From assembly GCA_029706075.1 (NCBI GenBank), contig JAINUG010000039.1, positions 1,026,001-1,090,000 on the forward strand: 64,000 nucleotides of DNA, in the 5' to 3' direction. Source of the stretch: Aldrovandia affinis (taxonomy: Eukaryota > Chordata > Actinopteri > Notacanthiformes > Halosauridae). The notes under the pieces are model-generated. The model saw only the letters and a program-made list of their open reading frames with translations, was not told the origin of the DNA and ran no database searches. Below are positions 56,501 through 62,807 of this stretch, piece by piece. Numbering within the stretch: the stretch's first letter is position 1; each line of letters begins with the position of its first letter. The position numbers were made by a program, and so were the translations under genes.

Positions 56501-59227
56501 CATCATCCAACGTGCTGCTATAAATATCCCATGCGTCAATCTTCACCCCCTAATGTCATGTGGTGTTTTTGGCTGCTGCTGTAATTGGAAGCAGCCAATG
56601 AAATTTTTGTGTTACCAGAGACTATATAGACTCCCCAGATACTCAGCTCTGTGTTAATGTCCGCAAATTCTGTGTTCTGATTTGATGCTTCTCACGAACG
56701 GAAGGGGCGTGAGTCTGTAGAATCTGTAGTACAATACTGTTTAGAAGGATGTTTGGGCTGTGATAGGATTAGGAAGCAGAGAGTACGGATGGAAAATCTG
56801 ATTAATCTATAGAATCTGGTGTTATCCACTGACTAACCCTGCAAGCCAGGCTTTTTACATATCCTTGTGGATATATAACGCCTGGCTGTAAAAGCACTAT
56901 GATAAGCCCGCCCACATTGCAGGAGCCCTGCTGATCTCCCCCACCGGTCAATGATTCAATATGACGAATCGCGATCGAGTAAACGGGGATGAACTTTCGG
57001 GAAGTGAGACGCAGGAGGAGGTGCTTACTGTGTGCTCTAACAGCCAGCCAATGAAAAGCACTTGAAATTCTGAAGCCATCACTCTTTTTTCAATGAATTC
57101 AATCAGGCGGTAAGCCGAGGGCCAAATGATTACTCACTCACTGACTGACTGTCTGCTCCAGTAACACAGTTCTACCACCGGAGGCACTAGAGAGCAAGCA
57201 GGTTTGCAGAGGAGTTGCAGCAATGTTGCAATGGGAAAAATGTCAGTGATTATACTTTATTTCACTGTTGTGCAGCTGCAGGTCATCGAATGTGGGCTCT
57301 GCAGAGGCTCCGCAAGCTGCTGACCACCGAGTTTGGCCAGTCCATCAACATCAACCGACTGCTGGGGGACAGCGATGGGGAAGCCCGCTCACTGGTGAGC
57401 CCTGACCACTGCTGGACACACACAAAATCACATGATGTTAGGCCTAATAATGTCTCAGAATGAGAGGTTTGAGATTTGTTTAACTCTAGCATCTTATTCT
57501 CGCTTGGGTTGTATTTTTTTTTTTCCTTTATTTTTTTCTTTGGATCAGAGTCGGAGTCAATTCCATTTCAATTCGGTAAATTCAGGAAGTGGATGTACTT
57601 TTCCTGAATTCACTGAATTGAAATGAAATTTACCCCAACTCCGCTTTTGATATACGTGTAAATCGTACATGTGAGAACTCAAACTTTGGAACACTTGTTC
57701 AGACTTTCTCAGGCAGTGCGCTGGCCGCCCTGGTGAAAGGTCTTCCTGAGGCCCTTCAGAGGCAGTATGAGTACGAGGACCCCATCGTGAGAGGGGGGGG
57801 GAAGCAGCTGCTCCACAGCCCCTTCTTCAAGGTACTGACCCTGACCCTGACCCTGACCCTGACCCTGACCCTGACCCTGACCAGTGTGACTGGTGGCGGT
57901 ATCCCTACACATTATTCCTCCATCTGTGTGTGGTGTGTTAATGTGTGTGTGTTAATGTGTCTACATGTGTGTGTGCATGAGTTTGTGTGTGCAAGGCACT
58001 GTCTGTGTTCGAGTACATGGGTGTGTCTGTTATTTTGGCAGCTGATGACTGTTTGTGAGCACATGTATGTGACTCTTACCTGTACTGTATGTGGCTGGGT
58101 CACTGTGTGTTTCAGTTTGTTGACTGTGCCATACTGTAGCTCAGGGACATAATGGCTGTATTTCTGTGTTCAGGCTGATGACCCTGTCTGTGTGTTCAGG
58201 TTCTCGTGGCGTTGGCGTGCGATCTGGAGCTGGACACACTGCCCTGCTGCGCTGAGACTCACAAGTGGGCGTGGTTCCGCAGGTACTGCACCGCCTCCAG
58301 GGTGGCGGTGGGTTTGGACAAGAGGACCCCGCTGCCACGGCCATTCCTGGACGAGGTGCGTATTCCGGCCGTGCCAGTAGACCCACACTAGGACACTAGG
58401 ACACTTTCTGTGCTGTGCATCGATACAGTAACTCATGTATTCCAATGCACGTGTTATCTTGAATGTGTTCACATGAACATGGACACATGGTTCTGTGTGG
58501 CTCAGTAGGTAGAGCATGGCACTGAAAACGCTTAGATTGTGGGTTTGATTCCCATTGGGACTACATATACTGAAAAATGTATGCATTCACTACTGTAAGT
58601 AGTAGTTTCAGGTTAAAAGCGTCTGCTAAATGGCATATATTATGTACACTGCACCGGCCTCTGTATGGTTCTTTAAAAAACGCAGTGGGAAAGAACGTTC
58701 TAGTCCACCCCTTTCATAGTCTGTCTGTATCTGTCCATTTGTGATGTGAACTGTATCGTGACCTTCTTATGGTGATGCGTATGGTGGCAATACCCAGCCC
58801 TGGTGCGTATCCATCTTGCCCTTTATGCCAGGGTGCAGAGGTCAGTGTGGCTGCCATCCCCTCCCCCTTACTGTTCAAATTCTTGCTTGGGTTCAGTCAA
58901 CATTTGTCCTCAACTTTGACTTCTATCTAAATACACGTGTTACTTCTGTCTTCACGGAGACAGTTAGGCAAGTTCATTTTGATATCTGAACTAAAGAAAA
59001 GACCTTCCACCCTGCCTTTAATCGTGAGTCAAAGTTGAGGACAGATGTGGATCGACTCGAGGCCTGTGTCTGCAGCGCTTTGCCTCACTTCAGTTCCATG
59101 TCTCCACCACCAGGTGGCCAAGAAGACCCGTGAGCTCATGGCAGACCTGGAGAACATGAACTCCCTCCATGAGAGCCACGACATATACAAGCGGGAGCAG
59201 GACGAGCAGCTGGTGCAGTGGATGAAC

Positions 59228-59261
<34 letters not shown>

Positions 59262-61553
59262 TGCATGCATGTGGTCCGGGCGGCGTGCATTTGCCGTGAC
59301 ATTTACTCAGACGTCTGCCCACACTCCACCTCACCCCCAGGCCTGTGAGAGAATCACCTACTGAATAACGCTCCTCTTGCAAACCAAGTACTCAATCCTC
59401 TTCACCCGCAATACCTACTGAATAATCTCGCAAACCAAGTACATCCTCTACTTTTCAAAAGCCTGATTTTTGTATGACTATATAATATTGTAGATTATTA
59501 CAGACAGATCTCAAATTCATGCTCTAAAGCCCTGGCTGACAGAGCTGTGCTGTGGAAGTGGAGGCCCACAGTGATGTTATTACTGAACTGATACTCATCT
59601 GCCCCCCCTCCCCAGGCGCCCTGATGACTGGACACTGTCCGCGGGAGGCAGCGGGACGATCTACGGCTGGGGCCACAACCACAGGGGTCAGCTGGGGGGC
59701 ATCGAGGGGGCAAAGGTCAAGGTTCCCACGCCCACCGAGGCCCTGGCCACCCTCAGGCCCGTGCAGCTGATTGGAGGAGAGCAGACCCTGTTCGCAGTGA
59801 CCGCCGACGGCAAGGTGAGGGTGTTGTGCTAGCTCTGACCAAGCCCCCCCTCCACCACCACCACCGCCACCAGCACCAGTGCACAGCTGGGCCTGGAGAG
59901 AGATCGTTTCTATTTCCGGGGGTGTGAATCATTTACCAGCTGTTCAAGCTCTGCTGAGCCGCGCACATTATGTGCAGACGCAAACACCGTGGCGGGAAAG
60001 TGAACAAACGTGACCGTTCCCATGGGAACAGGAGCGAGGGAACACTCTCGGAGCTATAAAATAAGTTTAGGGTCTTCATGCTAATTGCTATTACTGCTAT
60101 AATGCTTACTGTGTTACTTGGGCAGTGTATGAGTGGTGGCGTAATTCCTCTGGATTTTCCATCATGCATCTTGTGCTGTCCTGGTGTTAGCGTTGATTAT
60201 TAATCACGCGGCTAGCTCGTGGTTAGCCGCGCACGTGCTGGCGTAGCTCACCCTGGATCTCTCTCTCTCCCCTCCCAGCTGTACGCGACGGGCTACGGGG
60301 CCGGGGGCCGGCTGGGCATCGGGGGCACGGAGTCCGTGTCCACGCCCACCCTGCTGGAGTCCATCCAGCACGTCTTCATCAGGAAGGTGGCCGTGAACTC
60401 GGGCGGGAAGCACTGCCTGGCCCTGTCCTCCGAGGGGGAGGTGTACTCCTGGGGCGAGGCCGAGGACGGGAAACTGGGCCACGGCAACCGCAGGTCAGCA
60501 AACCGGCCCCGCCGCGCCTCTGTGCAGTTACGCACTTTAGTTGTTCAGCAGACGCTCTCCTGTCTAGAGAAACTTCGAGCAAGGGCGTTTGGCGGAGGTT
60601 GGTGAGACGGCGACAACTTATCAGTCATTGGGAGTGAAACCTTTTCTTAGAAATGGCTGCTAGCAGCAACCGCAGTGCTACTAAGATTCAAAAATAGTAA
60701 CATTTCAGGGTTTTTTTTATTTATTGGTAAGGAGGCAGTCAGGGTTAAGGGCCCGCAACAAAGTGCTCTGTATCTGGGAATGACATTGGGCACTGTCAAC
60801 AGGACATGTACATACTGTTTAGTTCAGTGTTTAATTAACTAAACCAAACTAAAAATACTGTTTGTTCATTTCCCCCTCTGATGGCTACAAACCAGGCTTA
60901 TTTTGTTCATTTTATTAATGGTGCAGTACTGTTGGTAACCTCCAGATGGTGCTGTGATCCCTGTAATAGCCTCACATTTTCACTCTCCTGTGTGAATACT
61001 GTCCCAGAGTTGATGTAAAATTGGGGGCATCACCAGACTAGAAAGCGGCCTCATCCAGGGCATGAATTTTGGGGAATTCTCCTCCGATATTGACCATGTT
61101 CTGCAGGTTTCTGACGTTGTGTTTGTTCTGACGGTGTGTGTGTGTTGTTTTGGCGCAGCCCGTGTGACCGGCCGCGTGTGATCGAGTCTCTGCGGGCGTG
61201 GAGGTGGTGGACATCGCGGCGGGTGGTGCTCACAGCGCCTGCATTACCGCCAGTGGAGAGCTGTACACCTGGGGGAAGGGTCGCTACGGCAGGCTGGGGC
61301 ACGGGGACAGTGAGGACCAGCTTAAACCCAAAATGGTGTGTAACGCACACACACGCACACATACGCACACATGTACCCACACACATGCACACATGCACAC
61401 TCACCTAGCAAGAACCAGCTTAAACTCAAACTAGTGCGTAATACACACAACCACATGCACACTCACACAATCACACGTATACACACACACTCCTGCATGC
61501 ACACTCACCCAGCGAGAACCAACTTAAACCCAAACTGGTGTGTAATGCACACA

Positions 61554-61584
<31 letters not shown>

Positions 61585-62768
61585 TTCCGCATTCACACTC
61601 ACCCAGCGAGAACCAGCATAACCCCAAACTGGGGCATACACACACACTCACATATACACGCACATGCACGGATCACACACGGATCACACATACAAACACA
61701 CTCCCACGTGCGCGCGAGCACAAGCACAAACACATGCACGTGAAAGCGGATTCCATTGAAAGGTACCCTTGTGAATAAAAGCGAAGCCCTAATTGAAAGT
61801 GCTTGAGTTCGGAGGCCCGGAGCAGTAAGGCCGAGGCGTGCGCTCATTAGCATTCCCGCCGTGCGAGGCTGTTTTCGGCGGCAGCGGGGCCGGGGAGATG
61901 CTGCGTGGCATTTGCACTGTGAGCCTTGGCCTTTGAGAAACAAAGCCCGAGGAATGTATGTCAGTACATATTCCCCCGAGAGCGCCAGAGAGCGTGAGCA
62001 CCGCTAATGTGCTAACCAGGATATTAGGCCTCTCTTTGGGCCATGACTAATCTGCCTGTGGCTCCTGGTAGCAGAGGAGCACGGATTGTAACTGGGTCTC
62101 TCACTCCCAGCACTCTGCCCGCCCGTGGACTTGTGCAGGCTTCCTCAACAGCACGGACACCGGGCATCTGAGAGCATCACTGTGCTTGTGTGTGCTTGTG
62201 TGTGTGTGCTTGTGTACTTGTCAAAATAGAGGGCAGGAAGGATGGAACAAGAGCAAGATAGGAAAACCTGCTGCAGTTTGCAAAAGACCTGGGAGGGACT
62301 TGGGAGAAGATTTATATTCCAGCAGGACAATGACCCAAAGTATACAGGAAAAGCCACATTGCAGTGGTTTGAAAACAAAACAAATCTATGTCCTGGAGTG
62401 GCCCAGTCAAAGCCCAGACCTCAATCCCACTGAGAATCTGTGGAAAGATTTGAAAATTGCTGTTCACGAACGCTCCCCATTATTTTGTTAATAAGATATG
62501 GCCGAAAATTGTCCAGATGTGCAAAGCTGATAGACTTACTCAAACGCACAGCTGTAATTGCAGTTAAAGGTGCTTCAAGGGGGGTGAATACTTATGTAAT
62601 CAATTGTCACTTTTTTTTTATTAACCAAAAGCTTTCGTGTTGTTTTTTTATTTGACATTATAGTGTTTTTTGTGTTGATCAGTGGCAAGAAATTCCAATT
62701 AAATCCATGGAGTAAGAAAATGAAATGTGAAAAATGCCAAAGGGGATGAATGCTTATTATACCCACTG

Positions 62769-62807
<39 letters not shown>

